64,000 bases of DNA from Pelagibacteraceae bacterium AG-404-P07 (GTDB lineage Bacteria > Pseudomonadota > Alphaproteobacteria > Pelagibacterales > Pelagibacteraceae): assembly GCA_003216235.1 (NCBI GenBank), contig QCJE01000002.1, positions 1 to 64,000 on the forward strand, read 5' to 3'. Shown one piece after another: positions 6,515-15,449 of this stretch; position 1 is the first letter of the stretch, and every line of letters starts with the position of its first letter. The notes beneath the pieces were generated by a model that was not told the origin of the DNA, did no database searches, and was given only the letters and a program-made list of their open reading frames with translations. The translations under genes and the position numbers were made by a program.

Positions 6515-7615
6515 ATGAAAATTGAATTAGAAAATAATAAGGTATTTTTTGAAAATGAGGGATTAAAAAAAGAAATACATCCCTTTTGGCTAAGAGAAAG
6601 AGTAAATGGGGACGACTTTGTAGACAAAGGAACCCAACAAAGATTATTTGATCCAACAGAACTTCAAAAAAACATTAAAATTGACTCAATAAATCAATCT
6701 AATGAATATCTAGAAATTACTTTTAATGACGGAGTTCATACTAAATTGGCAATACAAAATATTCTAAAAGAATTTTCTAATATTAATGATGTGAAATTCA
6801 TTAAAAAAGTTAAATGGGATTCATCGTTAAAAGATTTAAATAATTTCGAATTTAGTGAAAATTTTTTTGAAAATAAAGAAATGTATAAAGCGTTAATAAA
6901 TTTCTATCAATATGGTTTTGTGATTTTTACAAAAGTTCCTACTAAAAATAATTTTATTATCAACTTTGCAAACTCAATTGGAAGTATAAGAAGAACTAAC
7001 TTTGGTGAGTTTTTCAACGTTAAATCTAAGCCAAACCCAAATGATTTAGCGTATACTTCTTTACCACTAGCACCTCATACAGATAATCCATACCGTAATC
7101 CAGTCCCTTGTATTCAAATTTTACATTGTATTGAAAATGAAGTTAGTGGTGGGTTATCAACTTTAGTTGATGGCTTCACAGTTACTGAACAATTAAAAAA
7201 AGATTGTCCTGACTATTATAAAATTTTAACTGAAATAAAAGTAAGATTTCAATTCATAGATCAAAGTGTGGTTTTGGAAGATTGGGCTGAGATGATTCAA
7301 TTAGATGAACTTGGGGAATTTAAACAAGTAAGATTTAGCCCAAGATTAGATTTTGTACCTTTAATGGATAAAGAAAAATTAGATTTATATTATGCTGCAA
7401 GAAAAAAAATATCTGAACTTTATAATTCTAATGATTTTAGAATTGAATTTAAGCTTAAACCTGGTGATTTATTGATGATAGATAACTACAGATTGCTCCA
7501 TGGAAGAACGACCTATGATGCAAATGAAGGAAATCGTTTCCTACAAGGATGTTATATTGATTATGATAGTACAGAGGGAAAATTAAAACATTTGAAAAGA
7601 AAATTTAATTTTTAA
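6515..7615 (+). CDS. Gamma-butyrobetaine dioxygenase-like Fe(II)/2-oxoglutarate oxygenase
   Basis: A TauD-fold oxygenase with an N-terminal DUF971-like domain (about 1-90, 'HPFWLRERV'). The iron triad is visible as H188 and D190 ('APHTDNP') and H329 ('LLHGRTTY'), with the 2OG-binding Arg at R341. Relatives hydroxylate gamma-butyrobetaine (carnitine synthesis) or trimethyllysine. The N-terminal domain here lacks the Cys3His zinc site of the animal enzyme, as its 'WLRERVNGDDFVDKG' stretch has no Cys. In SAR11 a role in using quaternary amines as nutrients is plausible but is inference. It ends four bases into the convergent azoreductase-like gene. Confidence 0.82.
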   Translation: MKIELENNKVFFENEGLKKEIHPFWLRERVNGDDFVDKGTQQRLFDPTELQKNIKIDSINQSNEYLEITFNDGVHTKLAIQNILKEFSNINDVKFIKKVKWDSSLKDLNNFEFSENFFENKEMYKALINFYQYGFVIFTKVPTKNNFIINFANSIGSIRRTNFGEFFNVKSKPNPNDLAYTSLPLAPHTDNPYRNPVPCIQILHCIENEVSGGLSTLVDGFTVTEQLKKDCPDYYKILTEIKVRFQFIDQSVVLEDWAEMIQLDELGEFKQVRFSPRLDFVPLMDKEKLDLYYAARKKISELYNSNDFRIEFKLKPGDLLMIDNYRLLHGRTTYDANEGNRFLQGCYIDYDSTEGKLKHLKRKFNF

Positions 7616-8193
7616 GAAATATTTTCAATTTGTTTTTCCGCATCTTTAATTGATTTTTCATAGTCTAAAGCCATCTGATCTGCACAAATAATATCAATTT
7701 TTTCAATTCCAAAAAAATTTAAAATAAATTTTAACCAAGGAGTCAAAAAATCTTCATCACTATTAAGTTTTGTCCCTCCAGAAGTAATTACAAGATAAGC
7801 TCTTTTATTCTTTAAAAGACCTTCTCTTCTACCGTTAGGTTTAAATCTAAAAGTCTCTCCAACCCTTGCGGCCAAATCTGACCATGCTTTTAAGGTTGCA
7901 GGTGGACCATAATTGTAAATTGGTGCTGAAATTATAATCACATCACTTTCCTTAAGCTCTTTAACCAATTGATCTGAGAGTTTAAACATTTTTTTATGGT
8001 TTTCATTTTGATCTTTTTCATCAATATTCATTCCAGATTCTGTTAATCCAGAAACAAAAACCATTTCATCATTTAGATCTCTATAAATTACTTCATCTTC
8101 AGATTTTTTAATCTTATTTAATAATTTTTTTGCTAATGCTCTTGAGGTTGATCCATCTTTTCTGGCACTTGAGTCTATTTGATAAATTTTCAT
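7612..8193 (-). CDS. FMN-dependent NADH:quinone/azo oxidoreductase (AzoR-like)
   Basis: 193 residues with a flavodoxin-like fold. The start 'IDSSARKDGSTSRALAKKL' is the FMN-phosphate loop, followed by the isoalloxazine-binding 'PIYNYGPPATLKAW'. The C-terminal 'FFGIEKIDIICADQ' is typical of AzoR. Such enzymes reduce quinones, azo bonds and nitro compounds with NADH and protect against electrophiles. It is the last gene of the minus-strand ALDH-FAH-ccdA unit, eight bases after ccdA. Confidence 0.85.
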   Translation of the reverse strand: MKIYQIDSSARKDGSTSRALAKKLLNKIKKSEDEVIYRDLNDEMVFVSGLTESGMNIDEKDQNENHKKMFKLSDQLVKELKESDVIIISAPIYNYGPPATLKAWSDLAARVGETFRFKPNGRREGLLKNKRAYLVITSGGTKLNSDEDFLTPWLKFILNFFGIEKIDIICADQMALDYEKSIKDAEKQIENIS

Positions 8194-8200
8194 ATATTAA

Positions 8201-8908
8201 TTATCCAAAATTCTGTAGAAAAGGAAACACATTAAGTAGATAAAAACCTAAAGCTTGTAGTTGATTTGAAATTATTAAGACTCCGGTTATTAATAATATT
8301 ATTCCACCAATTTTTGAAACTTTATTAATATTCTTTTTAAAATTTTTTGAAAATATAAGAAATTTTTGAATTAGATATCCTGATAAGATAAATGGTATAG
8401 CTAAACCAATCGAGTAAAATGATAAAAGTAAAATACCTTGAGCTAAACTTTCTTCGGTTGATGCAAGTACTAAAATTGATCCAAGAATAGGCCCTATACA
8501 AGGTGTCCATCCAAATGCAAAAGCCATACCTATAAAAATTGGACTAAAAAGATTCTTACTAATATTTGTTTGAATTCTTTTCTCGTAATTCAAAAATTTT
8601 AAATTAATAACTCCAATTAAGTGAAGAGATAAAATAATAATAATTAAACCGGCTATTATTCTTAACTCATAAGAATTTTGCAATAAAACTTTTCCTAAAA
8701 AGGTTGAGGCTGCTCCAAAAATTATAAAAACTATAGAAAATCCAATGGTAAACAAGACGATTGGAAATAAATTTACATTTTTTTTTTCAATTAGTTCATT
8801 TAATGAACTGCCTGAAATATAGGAAATATAACCAGGTATAAGTGGTAAAACACATGGAGATAAAAAACTTATTAGACCCGCTCCTAAAGCAATAGTTAAT
8901 TCAATCAT
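8201..8908 (-). CDS. ccdA: CcdA-type thiol:disulfide interchange membrane protein
   Basis: Carries reducing equivalents from cytosolic thioredoxin across the inner membrane for cytochrome c maturation and periplasmic thiol repair. The 235-residue protein has six hydrophobic segments. The two redox Cys each lie in a proline-flanked helix: 'LSPCVLPLIPGY' near the start and 'GWTPCIGPILGS' in the fourth helix. It lacks the periplasmic domains of full DsbD. The host operon is otherwise metabolic. The window holds a periplasmic thioredoxin-like protein (40939-41307) and a c-type cytochrome (11690-12016) that could be clients. Confidence 0.9.
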   Translation of the reverse strand: MIELTIALGAGLISFLSPCVLPLIPGYISYISGSSLNELIEKKNVNLFPIVLFTIGFSIVFIIFGAASTFLGKVLLQNSYELRIIAGLIIIILSLHLIGVINLKFLNYEKRIQTNISKNLFSPIFIGMAFAFGWTPCIGPILGSILVLASTEESLAQGILLLSFYSIGLAIPFILSGYLIQKFLIFSKNFKKNINKVSKIGGIILLITGVLIISNQLQALGFYLLNVFPFLQNFG

Positions 8909-8921
8909 TAAATTTTAATAA

Positions 8922-9770
8922 TTAATCTTTATAAGGAACAACTTGATGTTTTTGTTGCCCCAACTTATCAATACCCAAAACAACTTCTTCTCCGCCTTTT
9001 AGAAAATATGGTGGTTTCATATTTTCTCCAACACCAGGAGGAGTTCCAGTGCAGCAAATATCACCAGGATGTAAACTCATACAAGAACTCATGTATGACA
9101 CTAAAGTTTTTACATCAAATATCATTTTTTCAGTATTACCAGTCTGCATTCTCTTTCCGTTTACATCTAAAAACATTTGTAGCTTTTGAAAATCTGGTAA
9201 TTCATCTTTTGTAATAATATATGGACCTATTGGACCAAAAGTGTCAAAACCTTTACCTTTATCCCATGTTAATCCTTTATTCTTTTGAAAATTTCTTTCA
9301 CTTACATCATTTACAAGAAAGAAACCTAAGACATAATCCAAAGCTTTATCGACACTTATGTTAATTGCTTTCTTTCCAATTACAAAACCTAATTCAACTT
9401 CCCAGTCTGTATGAGCAGATCCTTTTGGTACAATTATAGGATCATTTGGCCCTGTTATACAACTTGTAAATTTTGAAAAAATGATGGGTTCTTTTGGAAT
9501 TGGTAAATTTTGTTCTTCTGCGTGATCTTTAAAATTTAAACCAATTCCAATAAATTTTGATGGTTTGGATACACATGCCCCAACTCTAAGGTTCGAGTCT
9601 AAAACTGGAAGTTTAGATGTGTCTATTGCTTTAATTTTTTCTAAAGTTTCAAAATTTAAAGTATCAGGATCTAAATCTTTTATTATTGATGATAAATCTC
9701 TGTATTTATTTTCATTGTCTAATAAAGCAGGTTTCTCGGATCCAACTTCTCCTATTCTTAATAATTTCAT
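8922..9770 (-). CDS. Fumarylacetoacetate hydrolase-family protein
   Basis: 282 residues. The C-terminal FAH fold begins at 'IGIGLNFKDHAEE' and has the metal-binding acidic set in 'DWEVELGFVIGK' and 'NDVSERNFQ'. The closing 'GDICCTGTPPGVG' loop is the family signature. Members cleave C-C bonds in acylpyruvates, decarboxylate oxaloacetate, or hydrate/isomerise ring-cleavage products. The enzyme follows an aldehyde dehydrogenase with no gap, suggesting consecutive steps in oxidising a dicarboxylate semialdehyde or sugar-acid product. The exact substrate is not determinable. Confidence 0.88.
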   Translation of the reverse strand: MKLLRIGEVGSEKPALLDNENKYRDLSSIIKDLDPDTLNFETLEKIKAIDTSKLPVLDSNLRVGACVSKPSKFIGIGLNFKDHAEEQNLPIPKEPIIFSKFTSCITGPNDPIIVPKGSAHTDWEVELGFVIGKKAINISVDKALDYVLGFFLVNDVSERNFQKNKGLTWDKGKGFDTFGPIGPYIITKDELPDFQKLQMFLDVNGKRMQTGNTEKMIFDVKTLVSYMSSCMSLHPGDICCTGTPPGVGENMKPPYFLKGGEEVVLGIDKLGQQKHQVVPYKD

Positions 9771-11213
9771 TTATCCTTTCAATCCCATATGAGTATATTT
9801 TACATTTAAATAATCTTTGATTGCATTTGAGCCACCTTCTCTACCATATCCACTTTGTTTAATCCCTCCAAATGGTGCTTCAGCTATTGCAATCATGCCA
9901 GTATTTACACCGACAGTTCCAGTTTCTAATTGTTCAGAAGCAAGATGTGCTTTTTCCATAGAATTAGTACAGACATAACTACATAAACCAAGTTCGTGAT
10001 TATTCGCTCTTTCGATTACTTCATCAAAAGATTTAAATGAAAGCATCGGTACCAATGGTCCAAAGGGTTCTTGTTTCATTATTGTGTAATCATCTTTTAC
10101 ATTATCAAAAATTGTTGGTTCATAATAAAATCCTTTATTAAATCCAGCTGGTCTCTTTCCACCATATAAAACTTTAGCACCCTCTTGTTTAGTTTTTTCA
10201 ACTAATTCTTCTATTTCATTTAATCTTTTCTTTGTAGTCAATGGTCCTAATTGAGTTTCAGGATCCATACCATCACCAATCTTTAATTTTTTTGTTTTAT
10301 CTATAAACAAGTTTACAAATTCATCTTTTTTACTTTCATGAATGTAAAATCTATTTGGGGATATACATACTTGACCATTATTTCTAAATTTTGCAGCAAT
10401 AGCCATATCAGCGGCTTTTTTTATGTCTGCATCATCAAAAACAATAAAAGGTGAATGCCCGCTAAGCTCCATAGTTACTCTTTGAACCTTGTCAGCAGCT
10501 TGCTTTAAAATAAGTTTACCAACTCTTGATGATCCAGTAATTGAAATTTTTTTAATTATATCTGAAGCTATTAGTTGCTGTGCAATACTTGGAGGGTCAC
10601 CTGATAAAAGATTTACCACACCTGGTGGCACTCCACATTCTCGACAAATATCTATTATTTCCATAACAACACCAGGTGTTATTACATCTGGTTTAATGAT
10701 AACAGAGCAACCAGCTGCTAAGGCAGTTGAAATTTTTCTAGCTGATAATACAGCTGGAAAATTCCAAGGTGATAGTGCTGCTACAACACCAACTGGCTGG
10801 TAATGAACATGTACTCTTGTATCTTCAAACCTACTTTCAACAGTTTGACCATAAATTCTTTTTGTTTCTTCGGCATTCCATTCAAAAATATCTGCTGCAC
10901 CATTAATCTCTCCCTTGGCTTCAGCCAATGGCTTTCCAACTTCAAGTGTCATCCATTTTGCTAAGACATCTTGTTTTTCTCTCATCTTATCAGCAATCCT
11001 TCGTATGATATAAGATCTTTGCCATGGTGCAGTTTTCTTCCAAACTTCTAACCCTTTAGCTGCAGACTGTAATGCTGCCTCAACTTCTTTAGGGGTTGCT
11101 TTAGATGCGTGCCCTATAACTTCTTCATTTGCAGGATTGATAACTTCGTAAGTACCCTTATCTGAAGATTGTTGCCACTTACCATTGATAAATTGTCCAA
11201 ATTTTTCGTACAT
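9771..11213 (-). CDS. NAD(P)-dependent aldehyde dehydrogenase, succinate-semialdehyde type
   Basis: 480 residues, the usual class length. The catalytic Cys is in 'NNGQVCISPNRF' and the general-base Glu in 'VTMELSGHSPFIVF'. The Rossmann 'ITGSSRVGK' and the closing 'PFGGIKQSGYGREGG' are both present. Closest in motif style to GabD and related semialdehyde dehydrogenases; glycolaldehyde or ketoglutarate semialdehyde are alternatives. It heads the minus-strand operon ALDH-FAH-ccdA-azoR and is divergent from the GYD gene across about 100 bases. Confidence 0.87.
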   Translation of the reverse strand: MYEKFGQFINGKWQQSSDKGTYEVINPANEEVIGHASKATPKEVEAALQSAAKGLEVWKKTAPWQRSYIIRRIADKMREKQDVLAKWMTLEVGKPLAEAKGEINGAADIFEWNAEETKRIYGQTVESRFEDTRVHVHYQPVGVVAALSPWNFPAVLSARKISTALAAGCSVIIKPDVITPGVVMEIIDICRECGVPPGVVNLLSGDPPSIAQQLIASDIIKKISITGSSRVGKLILKQAADKVQRVTMELSGHSPFIVFDDADIKKAADMAIAAKFRNNGQVCISPNRFYIHESKKDEFVNLFIDKTKKLKIGDGMDPETQLGPLTTKKRLNEIEELVEKTKQEGAKVLYGGKRPAGFNKGFYYEPTIFDNVKDDYTIMKQEPFGPLVPMLSFKSFDEVIERANNHELGLCSYVCTNSMEKAHLASEQLETGTVGVNTGMIAIAEAPFGGIKQSGYGREGGSNAIKDYLNVKYTHMGLKG

Positions 11214-11315
11214 AAATTAATTTAACATTACTATAAGTTGTGTCTACTATGCATTTTTTTCAGATTAAATTATCTTATAACAATGATACTCTGTTAAATA
11301 AAGAAAGGAGTGTAT

Positions 11316-11639
11316 ATGAAGTTTGTTGTATTAGGTAAATACTCAAGTCAAGGTCTTGCTGGTTTTGTTAAGAACCCTTCAGATAATAGACAGGAGGCCG
11401 CAAGAAAAATAACTGAGGCTGCAGGTGGAAAACTTTTAGAGATGATGACTTTAAGAGGTGCGTATGATTTCATCGCAATTATTGAAGGATCAGATTTTGA
11501 GACCATGGCTGGCATGAAAATGTTAATGCAATCTACAGGTACCATTGAAGATATGAGTATTATGGAAGCTGTTGATTTTAACAAGGCTGCAGAAAAAGCT
11601 GCAAAAGCTGCTGGATCATATAGACCGGTTGGAAAATAA
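11316..11639 (+). CDS. GYD-domain protein
   Basis: 107 residues forming a ferredoxin-like dimeric barrel of the GYD family, named for the Gly-Tyr-Asp motif, visible here as 'RGAYDFIAIIEG'. Members are small proteins of unknown or thiocyanate/cyanase-like context. The ATG at 11316 is preferred because AAAGGAG sits five bases upstream; the GTG at 11310 overlaps that site. It is a single-gene unit ending in a hairpin that it shares with the convergent cytochrome gene. No catalytic residues can be named. Confidence 0.82.
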   Translation: MKFVVLGKYSSQGLAGFVKNPSDNRQEAARKITEAAGGKLLEMMTLRGAYDFIAIIEGSDFETMAGMKMLMQSTGTIEDMSIMEAVDFNKAAEKAAKAAGSYRPVGK

Positions 11640-11651
11640 TTCTAGAATAAT

Positions 11652-11683
11652 TTTACCTCCCTATCATAATTTCGGGAGGTAAA
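11652..11683. terminator. Hairpin shared by two convergent genes
   Basis: A perfect 10-bp stem (TTTACCTCCC / GGGAGGTAAA) with a 12-base loop lies between the GYD stop (11639) and the cytochrome stop (11690). Both strands continue into AT-rich sequence, but neither has a solid T-run. It probably works as a bidirectional transcript end or a 3' stabilising structure. Confidence 0.6.
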
Positions 11684-11689
11684 GTTAAA

Positions 11690-12016
11690 TTACTTATTAA
11701 CAGAATTAACTACAAAGTAAGATACTATTTCTATTTCTTCTTTGGTTAACATTTCACCTTCGCCGAAAGCCGGCATGACCCCTAAGCCATTAGTAACCAT
11801 GTCTATAACAGACTCAATCGTCATACTTACTGTATCTAAATTTGGTCCTATATTACCTTCAGATCCTGCTGCCTTTAAAACATGACACGCAGCACATGCA
11901 GCAGTCTCATTAAAAATTTCTAATCCTTTTTTCATTTTTGCTTCATCAGCAAAAGTATTTATATTGTTAACTAAGAATACAAAAAAAGTGATTAATAAAA
12001 ATTTAAAAATTTTCAT
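11690..12016 (-). CDS. c-type cytochrome, probable electron acceptor of sulfite dehydrogenase
   Basis: 108 residues with a signal peptide (1-23, 'FLLITFFVFLVNNINTFA'). One haem-binding CXXCH ('CAACH') follows, and the likely axial Met is in 'VMPAFGEGEM'. This is a class I monohaem cytochrome of the SorB kind. It lies 27 bases after the sulfite dehydrogenase gene on the same strand, so it should take electrons from the molybdenum subunit in the periplasm and pass them to the terminal oxidase. The CcdA gene at 8201-8908 would support its maturation. Confidence 0.9.
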   Translation of the reverse strand: MKIFKFLLITFFVFLVNNINTFADEAKMKKGLEIFNETAACAACHVLKAAGSEGNIGPNLDTVSMTIESVIDMVTNGLGVMPAFGEGEMLTKEEIEIVSYFVVNSVNK

Positions 12017-12043
12017 TAACTGATTTTAAAACTTTTTATAGTT

Positions 12044-13261
12044 TTATACTACTGTAATATTAACGCTATGATCCTTCCAGCCATTATGAGCATATCCTCT
12101 TCTGTTCTCCATTCTCAATTCTGGTTGTCTGTCTGAACCATTTGAAGCTAAACTAGCAATATTATAAGTTCCAGCTGTTAAAGTTGTCTCTAAAACAAAT
12201 TGTCTCCAAGCAAATTTGCCAAGATTTGGCCCGATAAATTTTGCTTTCTTCCAGCTGTTGCCACCATCAACTGATACCTTAACACTTCTTACTTTTTTAG
12301 TGCCACCCATAGCCACACCAACTATTTGAACTTTTCCTGCTTTAACAGTTCCAGTTTCATCTGTAGGTCTTGTTATCCATGATTTAACTGGCATTTCCCA
12401 ACATGAAGGATATTGCGATCCCTTTTTTCCTATTGGAGAAATTCTATAACTTTTTTTCATGTATTTTACCGAAGACTCTTTGCTGGTAAAAGCCACTTTT
12501 CCTAAATGTTTTACATTGTTAATTCCAAAGTAACCAGGTGTTACCATTCTTAATGGACCACCATGAGCGTTCGGTACTGGTACGCCATTCATTTCCCATG
12601 CAAGCATCGCATCTTTAAAAACTTTTTTAGGAACAGATCTTTCTATCATTGCTTTTTTTGGATCTAAACCAGTTGGTACGTGATCAACACCCGCAGATGT
12701 CATATACACTGCATCACTATTTATTCCTCCACAAGCCTCAACAACTATTTTCATTGGTACTCCAGTCCATAGCACACATGCAGCTGCACCTGTTTTCCAC
12801 TGAGATCCTCTTGGTTTATGTTTAAAAAAGCCTCTTCCATTTCCTGAACACTGTAAAATCGTTGCCATAGTTGCGTGACCTAATTTTTGTAATTCAGCTA
12901 ATGTAAAAGTCTTTGGATTTTTTACGCCTTCGATTGAAACTTTCCAATTTTTTCTGTCACCAATTTGATCATCAGTCATTGTAGGCATATTATTTCTAAT
13001 ATAAATATTTCTATTTGGAGTGATTAAACTTTCACCAATGGCACTTCTATGAGTTTCAATACCTTTGTCTGAATGCACAATCAGAGCGTCACGATCTTTC
13101 CAACTTATAAAATCAGGTAAACCTTTTTTTCCTTCTGAATGATTTGCATTAGCAATTGTAATTGGAACAACAGAAGCTGTAGCAGCAATACCTGCTAATG
13201 TTGCAGTTCCAGTTAAGAAATTTCTTCTAGATAAATTTAATTTTTTTAATTTTTTTTTCAT
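12044..13261 (-). CDS. sorA: Sulfite dehydrogenase, molybdenum subunit (SorA/SoxC family)
   Basis: Oxidises sulfite to sulfate in the periplasm with a Mo-molybdopterin cofactor. The N-terminus has a Tat signal ('SRRNFLTGTATLAG', residues 11-24), as expected for export of a folded cofactor protein. The Mo-ligating Cys lies in 'ILQCSGNGRGFF'. The C-terminal Mo-co dimerisation domain ('VKVSVDGGNSWKKA') is complete, and the total of 405 residues fits. Its cytochrome partner follows directly, and Moco biosynthesis genes diverge from it. It could also be a SoxC, but no other sox gene is seen. Confidence 0.9.
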   Translation of the reverse strand: MKKKLKKLNLSRRNFLTGTATLAGIAATASVVPITIANANHSEGKKGLPDFISWKDRDALIVHSDKGIETHRSAIGESLITPNRNIYIRNNMPTMTDDQIGDRKNWKVSIEGVKNPKTFTLAELQKLGHATMATILQCSGNGRGFFKHKPRGSQWKTGAAACVLWTGVPMKIVVEACGGINSDAVYMTSAGVDHVPTGLDPKKAMIERSVPKKVFKDAMLAWEMNGVPVPNAHGGPLRMVTPGYFGINNVKHLGKVAFTSKESSVKYMKKSYRISPIGKKGSQYPSCWEMPVKSWITRPTDETGTVKAGKVQIVGVAMGGTKKVRSVKVSVDGGNSWKKAKFIGPNLGKFAWRQFVLETTLTAGTYNIASLASNGSDRQPELRMENRRGYAHNGWKDHSVNITVV

Positions 13262-13433
13262 TTGACCCCCTAAACAGGATTTATTTTACCAAAAAAGTGT
13301 GCGACGAAAAAGTGAAATTAAAAAATTAATTCAATCAAAGGTTTTGCAATCAGTAGTTGAAATATTTAGTTTTTAAAGGAAGTGTTTAATCATTTAAATT
13401 TATTAATCTTAAATTCTATTATAAGTTTATTGT

Positions 13434-14426
13434 GTGAAACATTTAGAGGACAATTTTGGAAGAAAATTTCCTTACATAAGGATGTCCATCACTGAGGTAT
13501 GCAATTTCAAATGCGGATACTGTTTACCTAATGGTTATCAAGCAGATAAGAGTGATAATAGAAAATTTCTCAACATAGATGAAATAAGAAGATTAGCAAA
13601 AGGGTTTTCAGAGTTAGGAGTTCAAAAAATTAGATTAACTGGCGGAGAACCAACGGTTAGAAAAGATTTCTATGAAATTGTTAAAATTTTAAAAAATGAA
13701 ACATCTATTAAAAAGATTGTTATTACAACTAATGGCTATCATCTTGATCAAAAAGCAAAGCTGTTAATTGATAGTGGCTTAGATGGAATTAATATCAGTA
13801 TTGATAGTTTAGACAGAGAAACATTCAAAAATATTACAAAACATGACAGATTGCCAGAAATTCTAAAAGGTATAGAGATTTTACAAAGTTTAAATTTTGA
13901 TAATATTAAAATTAATGCAGTTCTTTTAAATGGTGTTAATGCATCTAAAAAAGATTTTGATGCATGGGCTGAATATATAAAAATTAACAAAGTAAATTTT
14001 AGATATATTGAATTGATGCAAACTGGAGATAATTTAGATTATTTTAATAGATATCATATTTCATCTAAAATATTTAAAAATTACTTAAATGAAAATAAGT
14101 GGATTTATCAAACCTTAGGCCATGATGCTGGACCTTCATTAAACTATATTAATCCAGAATACAAAGGCAAGTTTGGAATTATTGCACCATATTCTAAAGA
14201 TTTTTGTAAATCATGTAATCGTCTGAGAATTACATCAAAAGGTGATTTAAGACTTTGTTTATTTGGAAATACTGGAATTAGTATAAGACATTTATTACAA
14301 AAAGATGATCAAACCGAAGAGTTGAAAGATTTAATTTTAGGACAAATGAAATTTAAAAAAGAGTCTCATTATCTTGAACTTGGAGAAACTGGGTTAACAA
14401 AAAATCTATCAAAAACGGGTGGTTAA
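13434..14426 (+). CDS. moaA: GTP 3',8-cyclase, first Moco enzyme
   Basis: Radical-SAM enzyme that starts molybdopterin synthesis from GTP. The SAM cluster motif is 'CNFKCGYC' near residue 22. The second Fe-S cluster motif is 'FCKSCNRLRIT' with a further Cys in 'LRLCLFG'. The C-terminus ends with the functionally important Gly-Gly ('LSKTGG'). The start is GTG with no clear Shine-Dalgarno sequence. At 330 residues it is full length. moaC begins immediately after its stop, and the gene opens the operon moaA-moaC-thioesterase-moaD-moaE-msrP-msrQ. Confidence 0.95.
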   Translation: MKHLEDNFGRKFPYIRMSITEVCNFKCGYCLPNGYQADKSDNRKFLNIDEIRRLAKGFSELGVQKIRLTGGEPTVRKDFYEIVKILKNETSIKKIVITTNGYHLDQKAKLLIDSGLDGINISIDSLDRETFKNITKHDRLPEILKGIEILQSLNFDNIKINAVLLNGVNASKKDFDAWAEYIKINKVNFRYIELMQTGDNLDYFNRYHISSKIFKNYLNENKWIYQTLGHDAGPSLNYINPEYKGKFGIIAPYSKDFCKSCNRLRITSKGDLRLCLFGNTGISIRHLLQKDDQTEELKDLILGQMKFKKESHYLELGETGLTKNLSKTGG

Positions 14427-14972
14427 ATGAAAAATTTAAAAATTGTTAATCAAGAAGATCTTAAAGATTGGGCAAAAGAAATATTCCAAAAGAATTCTTT
14501 TAATATGGTTGATGTTTCATCTAAGAAAGAGACATTTCGTAGAGCATTAGCATCAGGAAAAATTTATGTAGGTAAAGAAGTTTTTGATTTAATTAAAAAC
14601 AAAAAGATGCCTAAAGGAGACCCAATTACTTTAGCTGAGGTATCAGCTGTATTGGGAGTTAAAAAAACAAGTGAACTAATTCCTTTATGTCATCCACTTC
14701 CAATTGATCATACTGCTACTAAGATTATAATGAATGAAGTAGATAATTCACTTGAAGTTTTTTGTGTAGTATCTGCGGTCGCTAAAACAGGTGTTGAGAT
14801 GGAAGCAATCATGGGTGTAAATGCTGCGTTAATAACTATTTATGATTTGAGTAAAATAGTTAATCCCCATTTAAAAATTGATAACATCAAATTGTTAATT
14901 AAAGAAGGTGGAAAAAGCGGATTATGGAAAAATCCAGATGGCCTACCTGAGTTCCTAAAAAATATTTTTTAG
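14427..14972 (+). CDS. moaC: Cyclic pyranopterin monophosphate synthase
   Basis: Second step of Moco synthesis, making cPMP from the MoaA product. Active-site motifs are present: 'PLCHPLPIDHTATK' and 'KTGVEMEAIMGVNAAL' with the final 'IYDLSKI'. At 181 residues it is somewhat longer than the usual ~160. The excess is an N-terminal stretch of about 25 residues ('MKNLKIVNQEDLKDWAKE') not typical for the family. It starts at the base after the moaA stop. Confidence 0.95.
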   Translation: MKNLKIVNQEDLKDWAKEIFQKNSFNMVDVSSKKETFRRALASGKIYVGKEVFDLIKNKKMPKGDPITLAEVSAVLGVKKTSELIPLCHPLPIDHTATKIIMNEVDNSLEVFCVVSAVAKTGVEMEAIMGVNAALITIYDLSKIVNPHLKIDNIKLLIKEGGKSGLWKNPDGLPEFLKNIF

Positions 14973-14978
14973 TATTTA

Positions 14979-15449
14979 ATGTCAGTTTATTTAAGTTCTC
15001 AAAAAGTGATTAAAGATTGGATTGATTACAATGATCATATGAATGTTTCATATTATCTTTTAATTTTTGATAAGTATGGTGCAGATACTTTAAATAATAT
15101 TTTTAAAATGGGGGAAGAGTCCGCAAAAACAACTAAAAAAAGTACTATGATTGTTGAGTCTTATATCACTTATAATCAAGAACTTCAGCTAAATGATGAA
15201 ATTGATATCAATTGTGTTTATTTTGATCACGATAAAAAAAGACTTCAATATAAAATGGAAATGATACATAAAGAGAAAAAATTTATAGCTTCAACAATTG
15301 AAATTCTAGCTTTATATGTTGATCTCAACGAAAGAAAAGTTGCAGAATTTGAGGAAGAAAAAATCAAAATTATGGATGATTTTATTAATAGAAATAAACC
15401 TAAATTTAATAATGAAAACTTAAAATTTTCACCAAAATTAAAAAAATGA
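14979..15449 (+). CDS. Hotdog-fold acyl-CoA thioesterase-like protein
   Basis: 156 residues with the 4-hydroxybenzoyl-CoA-thioesterase signature near the start ('WIDYNDHMNVSYYLLIFDK'), where the Asp is the catalytic residue of this family. A central helix and beta-sheet typical of the hotdog fold follow ('KRLQYKMEMIHKE..FIASTIEILALYVD'). It lies between moaC and moaD and overlaps moaD by four bases, an odd place for such an enzyme. A link to Moco chemistry is not established. The alternative is metabolic, such as carnitinyl-CoA or betainyl-CoA thioesterase, which share this layout. Confidence 0.78.
   Translation: MSVYLSSQKVIKDWIDYNDHMNVSYYLLIFDKYGADTLNNIFKMGEESAKTTKKSTMIVESYITYNQELQLNDEIDINCVYFDHDKKRLQYKMEMIHKEKKFIASTIEILALYVDLNERKVAEFEEEKIKIMDDFINRNKPKFNNENLKFSPKLKK

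Noticed and set aside
9585-9600. A GGTTCGAG word resembling a tRNA T-loop
   Set aside because: It lies inside the FAH-family coding region, and no acceptor, D or anticodon arm can be folded around it.
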